Notes: generated by a model not told the origin, from the sequence alone. A stretch of DNA of 64,000 bases from Pelobium manganitolerans (GCF_003609575.1 NZ_MBTA01000001.1:310001-374000), one strand, 5' to 3'. Positions 33,371 to 42,602 are shown, numbered from the stretch's first letter. Made by a program: numbers and translations.

Positions 33371-35485
33371 TTACGACAGCATTACGTAGGTTAAATAGCT
33401 AGCTACGTAAGCTAATACCAGCATATACACAAATTGGATAACAGGCCATTTGATGTGTTTAGTTTCGCGGTAAACCACCGCCATGGTGCTCATACATTGC
33501 ATGGCAAAAGCGTAAAACATCATCAAAGAAAAAGCAGAAGCAACCGTAAATACCGGCAAACCCGTCTCGGCGTTTTTGGCGTTGGCCATTTTTTCTCGTA
33601 CCGAATTCATGTCATCGGCATCGCCTTCTACAGAGTATAATGTAGCCATGGTACCTACAAAAACTTCACGTGCAGCAAAAGAAGTTATTAGTGCAATGCC
33701 AATTTTCCAATCGAAGCCAAGCGGTTTAATTCCTGGCTCTATCGCTTTACCCGCCAAACCGGCATAAGAGTTTTCCAGCTTTTCCGAGGCTGCCATACGG
33801 TCTATTTCTTCCTCGCTGAACTTTTGGGTATAGGCAGGTCCGCTGTATTTTTGTTCAATTTTCTCAAACCTATCTCCCGGCCCGTAACTTGCCATCACCC
33901 ACAACACGATAGACACCGCAATAATTACTTTTCCGGCTTCGGTAACAAAGGTTTTTACGCTCTCGTACATGGTTAGGCCCACATTGCGCCAGCGTGGCAT
34001 CCGGTACACCGGCAACTCCATAATAAAATAGCCTTTAAGCTTGCTCTTTAGGATAAACTTCATTACCCAGGCCACCAAAATAGCGGCAACTATACTCATT
34101 ACATACAAACCCATTAAAGCTAAACCTTGCAACTGGATAAAGCCGAAAACGATTTTATTGGGCACTACCAAAGAGATTAACAAGGTATAGATGGGTAAAC
34201 GTGCCGAGCAACTTACCAAAGGTGTTACCATGATGGTGATCATCCGTTCTTTCCAGTTTTCGATAGTCCGCGCACTCATGATAGATGGCACGGCGCAAGC
34301 TAAACCGCCAATCATGGGCACCACAGATTTGCCGTTTAAGCCCACCTTGCGCATCAGGCGGTCCATCATAAAGGTTACCCGGGCCATGTAGCCGGTATCT
34401 TCCAAAACAGAAATAAATGCAAATAACAGTGCAATCTGCGGGATAAACACCATTACGCCGCTAAGGCCGGCCAAAACGCCGTCAATCAGCAAATCTGTTA
34501 AGGCGCCGGCAGGTAAATAATCGTGCCCCAGTTTTTCGAGCCAAACAAATAAGGTCTCGATGAGCATCATCGGATACTCTGACCAGGCAAAGATGGATTG
34601 GAAAATGGCAAAAAGAATCCCGATAAAAATTACAAAACCCCAAACTTTGTGCGTTAAATAGTGGTCTATTTTATTGCTGATGCTCTCTTCAATAGCAACG
34701 GTGGTGTGTTTTACGGTATCTAGCAATACCTCGTTAATAAAGCTGTAACGGGCTATGGTCTCGCTGGCCTGTATTTTTGGCGAGTGGAAACTGTGCTGTT
34801 GTAAAACTTCTTGCACTTCTTGGCGCTCGTCTTTGCTTAAATACTTTAAATTGCCGTGTTGGTGGGCTACCTGCAAAGCCACATAAGGGTTGCTGATGTT
34901 TAAGCGCGTGGCAACTTCGCTGATAATTTCTGGAGCAAGTGATTTTACCGCGATGGTTGAAGCCTGTAAAGCAGTTTCGCTTTGGAACTGGATGGCTTTT
35001 TTAAGATCATCTAAACCCTGCGATTTACGTGCCGCCAAAGCCACCACCTGCACGTTTAGCCTTTTTGCCAAACCATCAATATCAATTTCGATATTGCCTT
35101 TTTTCGCCAAGTCTATCATGTTTAGCGCCAAAATAACCGGCAAACCAAGGTCGGCAATTTGGGTAAACAGCAATAAATTTCTTTTAAGGTTGGTAGCATC
35201 GGCCACTACCACTACCATATCTGGGTGCGCGCTGTTTTGCTTATCTGCTAAAACCTCGAAAACGATGGTTTCGTCAGCACTTTTAGGATATAAACTATAA
35301 GTTCCCGGTAGGTCGATAACTTCGATGGTTTCGCCATCCGCTAGCTTTGTAAACCCTGATTTTTTATCGACGGTAACGCCGGGAAAATTCCCGATTTTTT
35401 GGTTTAAACCGGTTAAGGCGTTAAAAATGGTTGATTTTCCGGTATTTGGATTGCCGACTAAAGCAATTCTCTTCTTGTTTTTCAA
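33371..35485 (-). CDS. feoB: Ferrous iron transport protein B
   Basis: A 704-residue Fe(II) transporter. The N-terminal GTPase domain has G1 GNPNTGKST (about residues 11-19), G3 DLPGTYSLYP (about 58-67) and G4 NMID (about 121-124), followed by a GDI-like helical region. The C-terminal half holds about 8-10 membrane helices with the conserved Gate motifs, including MIGGLACAVPSIMSAR (Cys, Pro, Ser). The start is TTG at 35485, with no ATG available between it and the feoA stop 8 bp upstream. feoA precedes it. Confidence 0.96.
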   Translation of the reverse strand: MKNKKRIALVGNPNTGKSTIFNALTGLNQKIGNFPGVTVDKKSGFTKLADGETIEVIDLPGTYSLYPKSADETIVFEVLADKQNSAHPDMVVVVADATNLKRNLLLFTQIADLGLPVILALNMIDLAKKGNIEIDIDGLAKRLNVQVVALAARKSQGLDDLKKAIQFQSETALQASTIAVKSLAPEIISEVATRLNISNPYVALQVAHQHGNLKYLSKDERQEVQEVLQQHSFHSPKIQASETIARYSFINEVLLDTVKHTTVAIEESISNKIDHYLTHKVWGFVIFIGILFAIFQSIFAWSEYPMMLIETLFVWLEKLGHDYLPAGALTDLLIDGVLAGLSGVMVFIPQIALLFAFISVLEDTGYMARVTFMMDRLMRKVGLNGKSVVPMIGGLACAVPSIMSARTIENWKERMITIMVTPLVSCSARLPIYTLLISLVVPNKIVFGFIQLQGLALMGLYVMSIVAAILVAWVMKFILKSKLKGYFIMELPVYRMPRWRNVGLTMYESVKTFVTEAGKVIIAVSIVLWVMASYGPGDRFEKIEQKYSGPAYTQKFSEEEIDRMAASEKLENSYAGLAGKAIEPGIKPLGFDWKIGIALITSFAAREVFVGTMATLYSVEGDADDMNSVREKMANAKNAETGLPVFTVASAFSLMMFYAFAMQCMSTMAVVYRETKHIKWPVIQFVYMLVLAYVASYLTYVMLS

Positions 35486-35493
35486 ACCCTTGG

Positions 35494-35709
35494 CTAAATC
35501 AATTCAATGGTAGAGGCTTCTAGCTTGCGTAAAGATAATTGGTATCCTGCAACAGACACGGCAATTGGGTCGCCAAGCGGTGCAATCCGCTCAAGTTTGA
35601 TACATTCGCCCGGCAAACAGCCCATTTCCATTAATTTTACAGACATTTCTAAATCTGTAAATTCTTTGATAATTCCTTGCTGGCCTATTTGTAGTTGCGA
35701 TAGTTTCAT
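35494..35709 (-). CDS. feoA: Ferrous iron transport protein A
   Basis: A 71-residue SH3-like FeoA, which assists FeoB. The start is the ATG at 35709 (MKLSQLQIGQ), the standard FeoA N-terminus. A GTG at 35733 would add 8 residues with no family support. KLMEMGCLPGECIKLERIAPLGDPIAVSVAGYQLSLRK covers the conserved core. feoB follows after 8 bp. Confidence 0.93.
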   Translation of the reverse strand: MKLSQLQIGQQGIIKEFTDLEMSVKLMEMGCLPGECIKLERIAPLGDPIAVSVAGYQLSLRKLEASTIELI

Positions 35710-35735
35710 TGCCTTAATTGAATGATTTGCCACGA

Positions 35736-35750
35736 AAATAAACCTTATTT
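35736..35750. promoter_or_regulatory. Inverted repeat upstream of feoA (possible iron-regulator site)
   Basis: AAATAA (35736-35741) and TTATTT (35745-35750) are separated by 3 bp and centred 34 bp upstream of the feoA ATG. The AT-rich dyad before an iron-uptake operon suggests a Fur-like site, but it does not match a published consensus closely. Confidence 0.25.
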
Positions 35751-35779
35751 AAATCAATTCCAAATAGGCTCGGCGGAAT

Positions 35780-35920
35780 TTAACGTTTTGCTAAAGGCTG
35801 GCTAGCAGGAACAGCCTGTTTTGAAAATTTGGGGCAACGGCAACCGCGCTTAAAGATACTGCAGCTGCTAAAGCACATTAGGGTAGCTAGCAAAAAAGAG
35901 TAGGCAATAATTTTTTTCAT
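35780..35920 (-). CDS. Small lipoprotein, 46 residues
   Basis: A 46-codon gene. The N-terminus is a lipoprotein signal: MKK, a hydrophobic stretch (IIAYSFLLATLMCF) and the lipobox SSC with Cys at residue 20. The mature part is short, basic and Cys-containing (IFKRGCRCPK), then AVPASQPLAKR. Its ATG overlaps the stop of the VanZ-family gene as ATGA, so translation is probably coupled. No family is recognised. The signal peptide and coupling make chance unlikely. Confidence 0.72.
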   Translation of the reverse strand: MKKIIAYSFLLATLMCFSSCSIFKRGCRCPKFSKQAVPASQPLAKR

Positions 35921-36327
35921 GATCTTAAAGATGTAGTTTTTAGTGATCTAGATTTACGGTGTAAAAGTAAATAACTAAAAACGCCCATTCCCAAACCCAA
36001 CATGTCCGAGAAAAAATCCCACCATTCGGCAGATCGGTAAGTAAACACTTTCCATTGCAAAATTTCGATGCCACCACCTACGCACACGTTTATAGCTACT
36101 ATTTTAACGATAGTGAGTAAACGGTATTCGAAGCTGTTTTGTTGCTTAATTTTTCCGTAAAACAACAATACGGTAAGCACAAAGAAAAATCCTAGGTGCA
36201 CCATTTTGTCAAAACCTTCAAAAAAATGCGAACTTCCGGGCACATCGCTCATCGGGATATCGCACAAAATAAGCACCAGTAAAGCCCACAATATAGCGGG
36301 CCACTGAAACTTTAAGGTTCTCAACAT
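35917..36327 (-). CDS. VanZ-family membrane protein
   Basis: A 136-residue protein with four membrane helices. It has the VanZ-like features DKMVHLGFFFVLTVLLFYG (about residues 41-59) and GGGIEILQWKVFTYRSAEWWDFFSDMLGLGMGVF (about 84-117), with conserved His, Glu and Asp. The founding VanZ gives low-level teicoplanin resistance, but most family members are uncharacterised. It lies 6 bp after gcvH and overlaps the small lipoprotein gene by 4 bp. Confidence 0.88.
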   Translation of the reverse strand: MLRTLKFQWPAILWALLVLILCDIPMSDVPGSSHFFEGFDKMVHLGFFFVLTVLLFYGKIKQQNSFEYRLLTIVKIVAINVCVGGGIEILQWKVFTYRSAEWWDFFSDMLGLGMGVFSYLLLHRKSRSLKTTSLRS

Positions 36328-36333
36328 AGTAGA

Positions 36334-36708
36334 TTATGCGCCTATTAAAGCTTGGTAGTCATCGGCAGATAAAAGGCCTTCTACACCGCCGCTCAATTGC
36401 ACTTTCACCATCCAACCGTCGCCGTAAGGATCTTGGTTAACCAACTCTGGACTTGCATCCAGCTGTGGGTTAATTTCTAAAATGGTGCCGGTTAAAGGCA
36501 TAAATAAATCAGAAACCGTTTTTACAGCTTCCACGGTTCCAAAAACCTCGCCTTCTTTCACTTCTTGGCCCACGGTGTTAATATCCACATAAACAATGTC
36601 GCCCAACTCTCTTTGTGCAAAAGATGTGATGCCTACAATTGCATGGTCGCCTTCAATTTTTACCCACTCGTGGTCTTTGGTGTATTTTAATTCAGCCGGA
36701 AAATTCAT
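36334..36708 (-). CDS. gcvH: Glycine cleavage system H protein
   Basis: A 124-residue lipoyl carrier of the glycine cleavage complex. It shuttles the aminomethyl group between the P, T and L proteins. The lipoylated Lys is in [15 protein letters not shown] (about residues 56-70). The N-terminal [10 protein letters not shown] and the C-terminal [16 protein letters not shown] are characteristic. The MITE-like element ends 33 bp upstream of the ATG, so it forms most of the promoter region. No gcvT or gcvP gene is adjacent. Confidence 0.96.
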   Translation of the reverse strand: MNFPAELKYTKDHEWVKIEGDHAIVGITSFAQRELGDIVYVDINTVGQEVKEGEVFGTVEAVKTVSDLFMPLTGTILEINPQLDASPELVNQDPYGDGWMVKVQLSGGVEGLLSADDYQALIGA

Positions 36709-36741
36709 TTTGTAATTTTTTGCTAAAATAAGGCTAAATAT

Positions 36742-36910
36742 TTAGAGCCCGTTTAAAATTTATCTAATAATTTGTTTATGCTTCTTTTCGGCTACAACTT
36801 TGTTGTGTTTTTTTGAGGTAGAAGCCCCGCTATCTCTGCAAAAACACGTCTTGTTTCGCTCAAAAATAAGTGATAAACATTTTTACAATATAAATTTAAA
36901 CAGGCTCTAA
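36742..36910. mobile_element. MITE-like element with long inverted repeats
   Basis: A 169-bp element bounded by TTAGAGCCCGTTTAAA... (36742-36762) and its inverse ...TTTAAACAGGCTCTAA (36891-36910), with one mismatch and one indel. Similarity continues inward (GTTTATGCTTC against the inverse of AAGTGATAAAC), so the whole unit is loosely palindromic. It holds a smaller hairpin near 36814-36836 (GAGGTAG with CTATCTC). The tips are flanked by TA, compatible with a TA target. No intact transposase is present. A 61-codon frame across it is not credible as a gene. Confidence 0.75.
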
Positions 36911-36944
36911 GAGCATAAAAATGATTTGCCAAACAAAAGCGCAT

Positions 36945-36970
36945 AAAAAACGCTCCACGTTCCGGAGCGT
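36945..36970 (-). terminator. Hairpin terminator, leftward
   Basis: ACGCTCC (36950-36956) pairs with GGAGCGT (36964-36970). On the minus strand the stem is followed by a T6 run. It lies about 130 bp after the 37102-38061 gene. Confidence 0.75.
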
Positions 36971-37101
36971 CTTTCACTGCATTAACACATTACTAAAAAA
37001 TTTTTCAATTGCAGCGGATTGTGGCTGGCGCCATTTCAAAAACTTTTAGATAAGACGCCGTTTAGCCTGCTTGTGTTACAGCATATTTGCTTTTTTTAAT
37101 T

Positions 37102-38061
37102 TTATAGGCGGTAATTTTTATGCAAAACCAAAAAGCTTGCGCGTTCCTCTTTCTTAAACGGAACGTTCCAATTGCCTTGGTAGCTTACTTTTGTAGGTAA
37201 AAGCTCTTCATTAAAATAGCTCATTTCAATGTTCATTTGCACATCAAAATCAAAAGCTAAGTTGTTCAATTTCATGTCTATATAACGGCCTAAAATCTGG
37301 AAATTCCGCTGGTCAAATATGGTTGTCAACTCTTTAATCATAATGCCATCCTCTGTCCAAGAGCCTAAATCGGGTTTTACGGTTACTTTAAAGCGATAAA
37401 CCGGAATCGAGTCTAAATACATCCCTTTCGCGAAAGCGTAATCGTAATATTGGCGCATGTTTGGTGTAAAAATTTCTGTTTTGCCAGAAATTAGCGGTAT
37501 CCCTTTCACTGGCCGCCCCGGAGAAAAAATTAAGGTTTTCAACTTTTCTTTGTAACCATCATTTTTACTTTCGGGCTTTGCGCCGGTATTGGTGTTAGGT
37601 GAATAGCCCGACTGATAAGCGCCCATGAATAAATGATCAAACAGGTCCAGGGTTTTAAGCTGATAATCGCCGTTTTTTTTGCGCAGGTTACCGCTGCTGC
37701 GCTCTTCTAAAATTTTAAGATGTTGCCCAGCGGGCGAGTGTTGCAGCTTACGCTTGATGCTTCCTGTAATCTTGTTTTTTTTGTTATAGGTGTAAATCTG
37801 ATTTTCTGCGGTAAAGTGATACTTTTTCATCAGGCGGAAAGCCTCGTAAAAACTGGTATCTGTTACAATCTGATGGATAAAATCTTCTACATCCAAACCG
37901 GCTTTACCTACCTTTACCACGGCATCTTGCTCTAGTTTAAAGGTAAGTACCGTATCCGGATTAAACCTTGGGATTTGCTGGGCGTAAGGTTTTTGCACAG
38001 CGCCCAACATCGCGAAAGCGAATACCACAAAAGCCACGGCGCAGAAAACTGTTTTTTTCAT
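37102..38061 (-). CDS. Secreted protein of unknown function
   Basis: A 319-residue protein with a Sec signal peptide (hydrophobic residues 4-21, cleavage near AYAQ at about 26-28). No domain is recognised. The mature protein is rich in charged and aromatic residues with predicted beta strands (for example YRFKVTVKPDLGSW, NIEMSYFNEELLPTKVSYQGNWNVPF near the C-terminus). It resembles Bacteroidota periplasmic or carboxypeptidase-associated unknowns. It lies 19 bp after the YihY-family gene and is likely co-transcribed with it. Confidence 0.75.
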   Translation of the reverse strand: MKKTVFCAVAFVVFAFAMLGAVQKPYAQQIPRFNPDTVLTFKLEQDAVVKVGKAGLDVEDFIHQIVTDTSFYEAFRLMKKYHFTAENQIYTYNKKNKITGSIKRKLQHSPAGQHLKILEERSSGNLRKKNGDYQLKTLDLFDHLFMGAYQSGYSPNTNTGAKPESKNDGYKEKLKTLIFSPGRPVKGIPLISGKTEIFTPNMRQYYDYAFAKGMYLDSIPVYRFKVTVKPDLGSWTEDGIMIKELTTIFDQRNFQILGRYIDMKLNNLAFDFDVQMNIEMSYFNEELLPTKVSYQGNWNVPFKKEERASFLVLHKNYRL

Positions 38062-38080
38062 CTGCCACGAAGGTAAGTAT

Positions 38081-39016
38081 TTAGCTTAAATCAACGCTAT
38101 CGCTTCGGTGCTGGGTTTCTACTTGGCGGATAGCCACCGCGTGTTTGGAAGGTTGGATGTAGTCGCCGCGTATTTTTGCGTGTGCCCAGGTAAACTCGGC
38201 ACCAAAAAACAATATGGCGGCCGAATAATAGACCCAAACCGCGATGACCACAACAGTACCGGCAGCGCCGTAAATATCGCCCACGGCGGCGTATTGGATG
38301 TACAGGCCAATTAAATATTTGCCCAGCATAAACAGCAAAGCGGTAAAAAATGCACCTGATCTTATCTGGCGCCAGCTAATCTCTACATCCGGCAGTACTT
38401 TGTAAATGATGCCGAAAAGCACCATCAATACAATAAAGGTGATCCCCAGGTTAATCACATCGATGAAAATCAAAGTAAAATCGGGCAGGTATTTAGACAG
38501 CATATCGCTAAAAACCAACACCAAGCTGTTGATAAGCAGAGAGACGATGAGGATAAAGCCAAGGCTGGCAATCATGGACAAGGATAACACGCGGTTAATG
38601 AGCAGTTTAACCCACCCTTTTTTGGGTACGGCTTTTACGCGCCAAATGGTATTAATGGAATCTTGTATCTCAACAAAAATACCCGATGCTCCTATAACCA
38701 AAGTGACAATACCGGTAACAATAGCCACGGTTCCTTTACCAGAAAGCTCGAGTTTTTGCAACGTATTTTGGATGAAAATTGCTGCATCATTGCCAACAAA
38801 ATCGTTTATTTGCGAAAATACCTTTCCCTGCAAAGCCTCTTGTCCATAAAAAAGCCCACCTACGGATAGCAGCACAATCAACATCGGCGCAAGCGAAAAA
38901 ATAGTATAATAAGCTAAGGAAGCGCTTAGTTTTAAACCCTTATCGTCCATAAAGGCGCTAAAAGTTTCTTTTAAAATTTTTGGATAATCTCTGAAGGTAA
39001 GTTTCTTGTTCTGCAT
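38081..39016 (-). CDS. YihY/BrkB family inner membrane protein
   Basis: A 311-residue integral membrane protein with about six to seven helices. The family signature includes LSASLAYYTIFSLAPMLIVLLSVGGLF (about residues 28-54) and the C-terminal GAAGTVVVIAVWVYYSAAILFFGAEFTWAHA. The family was once called ribonuclease BN but is not a nuclease; its role is unknown. An in-frame extension runs to 39286 but overlaps the end of the reductase gene and has no family similarity. The ATG at 39016 (MQNKKLTFRDYP) is preferred. Confidence 0.9.
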   Translation of the reverse strand: MQNKKLTFRDYPKILKETFSAFMDDKGLKLSASLAYYTIFSLAPMLIVLLSVGGLFYGQEALQGKVFSQINDFVGNDAAIFIQNTLQKLELSGKGTVAIVTGIVTLVIGASGIFVEIQDSINTIWRVKAVPKKGWVKLLINRVLSLSMIASLGFILIVSLLINSLVLVFSDMLSKYLPDFTLIFIDVINLGITFIVLMVLFGIIYKVLPDVEISWRQIRSGAFFTALLFMLGKYLIGLYIQYAAVGDIYGAAGTVVVIAVWVYYSAAILFFGAEFTWAHAKIRGDYIQPSKHAVAIRQVETQHRSDSVDLS

Positions 39017-39133
39017 AGTTCCTGATTTTCGAAATGCCGTTGTGAGGCTCTTGTCGGGTATAAAACCTGCATTTAATGTGCCATTATTGGGAGCGTTTAC
39101 TTTAATATTTAAAACGGCGGACGGCAGAAACAA

Positions 39134-39167
39134 AAAAGTCCCGCGGTGTATTATCCGCAGGACTTTT
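39134..39167 (-). terminator. Hairpin terminator after the ribonucleotide reductase gene
   Basis: AAAAGTCCCGCGG (39134-39146) pairs with CCGCAGGACTTTT (39155-39167) with one mismatch and an 8-nt loop. The A run on the left gives a T run on the minus strand. Confidence 0.85.
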
Positions 39168-39191
39168 AGTGATAGTTTGTATTGTTGCTTC

Positions 39192-42100
39192 TTAAGAACA
39201 GCCCATAGACGTTCCGCAGTTAAGGCATTTATAGCAAGTGCCAGAGCGGATGGTGGTATGCCCACAACTGCTACAAGCCGGCGCATCTGACTGTGCCCCC
39301 ATAGATAAATCTACCGATTGGCCTTTTATAGTTGCCTGTACGCTAAGCGCCTCTTTTACCGGTTTAGGTGCATAAACATTTGTGGCATCGGTATTTACAT
39401 CTGTATCTTGCATGCTGGGGTTTTCGGTAACTACATTTTGCTCTGTAATTACATGAACCAAATCTGTGCGGTTCAAATAATCGTAACCTAACATCCGGAA
39501 AATATAATCGATGATGGAGGTTGCCGATTTGATATTGGCATGGCCAGATACCATTCCGGCAGGTTCAAAACGGGTGAAAGTGAATTTCTCCACATACTCT
39601 TCAAGCGGCACGCCGTACTGTAAACCAACAGAAACCGCAATGGCAAAACAGTTCATCAGAGAGCGGAAGGTTGCGCCTTCCTTGTGCATGTCCACAAAAA
39701 TTTCGCCTAAAGTTCCGTCGGCATATTCGCCTGTGCGCACAAAAACGGTTTGTCCATCGATACTCGCTTTTTGGGTAAAGCCTCTGCGTTTTGCAGGCAT
39801 TACTTTTTTCTGCACCACGCGGGATAACTGGCGCATAAAGTGTGTATCGTCCGATTTTTGTAATATCGCGGTAGCGGCTTCTAACACCTGTTCTGGCGTT
39901 AAGTCGCTCAATTTAAGTTCTGCGGCCTTGCCTAAAACCTCGTCAACCGTATCTAATTTATCTTCTTTTTGGTCAGATTTGGTAGATAAAGGCTGAGACA
40001 GTTTACAACCATCGCGGTAAAGCGCGTTTGCTTTTAAGCCCAGCTTCCAAGATAGCTCGTAGCTTTCTTTAATTTCTTCCACCTTAGCCTCGTTTGGCAG
40101 GTTAATGGTTTTAGAAATTGCACCCGATAAAAACGGCTGTGCTGCCGCCATCATTTTGATGTGGCCGTGCGCGTGGATGTAACGTACGCCTTTTGCACCG
40201 TTTTTATTTGCGCAGTCAAATATCGGGTAGTGCTCTTCTTTAAGGTACGGAGCGCCCTCAATGGTCATGGTGCCGCAAACATATTCGTTAGCTTCGGCAA
40301 TTTGCGTACGGCTAAAGCCTAAAGCACGTAACACGTTAAAATCTGGCGCATTGTATTGCTCGGCTTTAAAGCCTAAGCGTTTTAAACAATCTTCGCCCAA
40401 AGTCCACACGTTAAAAGCGAAGCCAATTTCAAAAGCAGAAACAATGGCTTTGTCCAGTTTTTCCAGATCCGCTTCCGTAAAACCCTTTGCCCTTAAGCTG
40501 TCTGGGTTAATGTGAGGAGCGTTTTTAATAGAAGCCGCACCTTTTGCATAGTTTACAATAGCCTCAATTTCTTCTTCGTTGTATTTCAAGTTTCTTAAGG
40601 CCGCGGGTACAGCTTGGTTAATAATTTTGAAATAACCGCCACCAGATAACTTTTTGAATTTCACCAAAGCAAAATCAGGTTCAATACCGGTTGTGTCGCA
40701 ATCCATCACTAAACCGATAGTGCCTGTTGGGGCGATAACGGTGGTTTGCGCATTGCGATAACCGTGTTTTTCGCCCATTTCCACTGCTTTATCCCACGCG
40801 TTACATGCGGCAGAAAGCAAATAATCCGGACACACTTTTTGGTCAATTCCCGGAGGCAAAATCTCTATACCTTCATAATTATCTGTTGCGTTGTAGGCCG
40901 CGTAACGGTGGTTGCGCATTACCCGTAACATACTGTCTTTGTTATCTTGGTAACGGCTAAAGGTACCCAACTCGCGCGCCATCTCTGCTGACGTTGCATA
41001 AGCGGTACCCGTCATAATCGCGGTAATGGCGCCACCTATTGCGCGTGCTTTTTCGCTATCATAAGGGATGCCGGCCACCATTAACATGGAGCCTAGGTTG
41101 GCATAGCCTAAACCTAAAGTACGGTAGTCATAAGAAAGTTGTGCTACTTCTTTTGACGGGAACTGCGCCATTAACACAGAAATCTCCAACACGGTTGTCC
41201 ATAAACGGCAGGTATGTTCAAAACCTTTAACATCAAAAATTAAAGTTTCTAAATCAAAGAAGTGGCGCAGGTTAATGGATGCTAGGTTGCAAGCGGTATT
41301 GTCCAAAAACATATACTCGCTACATGGGTTAGAGGCGTTAATTCTGCCGCCAGCCGGGCAGGTGTGCCACTCGTTAATGGTGGTGTCAAACTGTACGCCA
41401 GGGTCAGCGCAAGCCCAAGCTGCAAAAGCGATATCGTCCCAAAGTTTATTGGCGCTGATGGTTTTCATCCGGCGGCCATCGCTACGGGCGGTTAAATCCC
41501 AGCCGCTACCGTCTTCTAATGCTTTGAAAAACGTGTTTGGAATGCGTACAGAGTTATTAGAGTTTTGGCCCGATACCGTGCGGTAAGCTTCACCTTCGTA
41601 GTCAGAAGCGTAACCCGCAGCAATTAAAGCAGCTACTTTCTTCTCTTCCTCCACTTTCCAGTTTACAAAACTTTCTATTTCGGGGTGGTCCAGATCCAGG
41701 CAAACCATTTTAGCTGCACGGCGGGTAGTACCGCCAGATTTGATTGCGCCAGCGGCGCGGTCGCCAATTTTTAGAAAGGACATTAAGCCCGAGGAGTAAC
41801 CGCCACCACTCAATTTTTCGTTTTCGCCACGTATGCGCGAGAAGTTGGTGCCCACGCCCGAGCCATATTTAAAAATACGTGCTTCGCGCACCCATAAATC
41901 CATAATACCGCCTTCATTTACCAAATCATCTTCTACAGACAAAATGAAACAAGCGTGCGGTTGTGGCCTTTCGTATGCGGAGGTTGATTTCTCGAGTTTT
42001 TCTGTTGTTGGATCAACATAATAGTGCCCCTGCGGACCGCCGGTAATTCCGTAAGAAGAGTGTAGGCCGGTATTAAACCATTGAGGCGAGTTAGGCGCGG

Positions 42101-42497
42101 CCAATTGGCCAATAATTGTGTACACCAGCTCATCGTAAAAAACTTGGGCGTCTTTTGCGCTGGCGAAATAGCCGTAACGCTCGCCCCACAGCTTCCAGCA
42201 ATTTGCCAAACGGTGGGCAACTTGTTTAATGCTTTTTTCCGATCCGGTGCTTCCGTCGGCCTGCGGTACACCCGCTTTTCTAAAGTATTTTTGTGCTAAA
42301 ATGTCTGTAGCCACTTGGGACCAGCTGTGCGGCACTTCTACATCGTTCATCTCAAAAACCGCATCGCCCGATGGGTTCCTGATTACCGACGATCGTTTAT
42401 CATAATCAAAAAGGTCGTAAACGCTTTTGCCGTCTTTGCTAAAATAGCGTTCAAATTTTAGGCCTTTAGCCGTTTTGGTTGTAGAAGCTTTTGCCAT
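39192..42497 (-). CDS. nrdJ: Adenosylcobalamin-dependent (class II) ribonucleoside-diphosphate reductase
   Basis: A 1101-residue B12-dependent reductase that makes deoxyribonucleotides. Conserved blocks are SPQWFNTGL near residue 138, HACFILSVEDDL near 181, and the active-site region NPCSEYMFLDNTACNLASINL near 390. Radical-relay and substrate segments such as APTGTIGLVMDCDTTGIEPDFA follow. The long C-terminus ends in a zinc-ribbon-like tail with CSSC and CYKCLNC pairs, which may act in re-reduction of the active site. It would work without oxygen and needs cobalamin. The upstream 297-bp gap holds DnaA-box-like sequences but no cobalamin riboswitch that I can recognise. Confidence 0.95.
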   Translation of the reverse strand: MAKASTTKTAKGLKFERYFSKDGKSVYDLFDYDKRSSVIRNPSGDAVFEMNDVEVPHSWSQVATDILAQKYFRKAGVPQADGSTGSEKSIKQVAHRLANCWKLWGERYGYFASAKDAQVFYDELVYTIIGQLAAPNSPQWFNTGLHSSYGITGGPQGHYYVDPTTEKLEKSTSAYERPQPHACFILSVEDDLVNEGGIMDLWVREARIFKYGSGVGTNFSRIRGENEKLSGGGYSSGLMSFLKIGDRAAGAIKSGGTTRRAAKMVCLDLDHPEIESFVNWKVEEEKKVAALIAAGYASDYEGEAYRTVSGQNSNNSVRIPNTFFKALEDGSGWDLTARSDGRRMKTISANKLWDDIAFAAWACADPGVQFDTTINEWHTCPAGGRINASNPCSEYMFLDNTACNLASINLRHFFDLETLIFDVKGFEHTCRLWTTVLEISVLMAQFPSKEVAQLSYDYRTLGLGYANLGSMLMVAGIPYDSEKARAIGGAITAIMTGTAYATSAEMARELGTFSRYQDNKDSMLRVMRNHRYAAYNATDNYEGIEILPPGIDQKVCPDYLLSAACNAWDKAVEMGEKHGYRNAQTTVIAPTGTIGLVMDCDTTGIEPDFALVKFKKLSGGGYFKIINQAVPAALRNLKYNEEEIEAIVNYAKGAASIKNAPHINPDSLRAKGFTEADLEKLDKAIVSAFEIGFAFNVWTLGEDCLKRLGFKAEQYNAPDFNVLRALGFSRTQIAEANEYVCGTMTIEGAPYLKEEHYPIFDCANKNGAKGVRYIHAHGHIKMMAAAQPFLSGAISKTINLPNEAKVEEIKESYELSWKLGLKANALYRDGCKLSQPLSTKSDQKEDKLDTVDEVLGKAAELKLSDLTPEQVLEAATAILQKSDDTHFMRQLSRVVQKKVMPAKRRGFTQKASIDGQTVFVRTGEYADGTLGEIFVDMHKEGATFRSLMNCFAIAVSVGLQYGVPLEEYVEKFTFTRFEPAGMVSGHANIKSATSIIDYIFRMLGYDYLNRTDLVHVITEQNVVTENPSMQDTDVNTDATNVYAPKPVKEALSVQATIKGQSVDLSMGAQSDAPACSSCGHTTIRSGTCYKCLNCGTSMGCS

Positions 42498-42593
42498 AGC
42501 TATGTCTATTTTATGTTGATGGATGATTAATTCCGAAAATTAAAAGGGTTTTTCATCAAATTTATCATCCTTAATAAAATTTAAGAAGTGCAG

Positions 42594-42602
42594 TTTTCCA
42601 CA
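42594..42602 (+). promoter_or_regulatory. DnaA-box-like 9-mer
   Basis: TTTTCCACA fits the relaxed DnaA consensus TTWTNCACA. It lies about 100 bp upstream of the nrdJ start. Confidence 0.3.

Noticed and set aside
36792-36977. 61-codon frame upstream of gcvH
   Set aside because: It lies inside and across the MITE-like element and a terminator hairpin, with no recognisable domain or start signal.
39017-39286. N-terminal extension of the YihY-family protein
   Set aside because: It overlaps the 3' end of the reductase gene and its terminator, and the family N-terminus begins at 39016.
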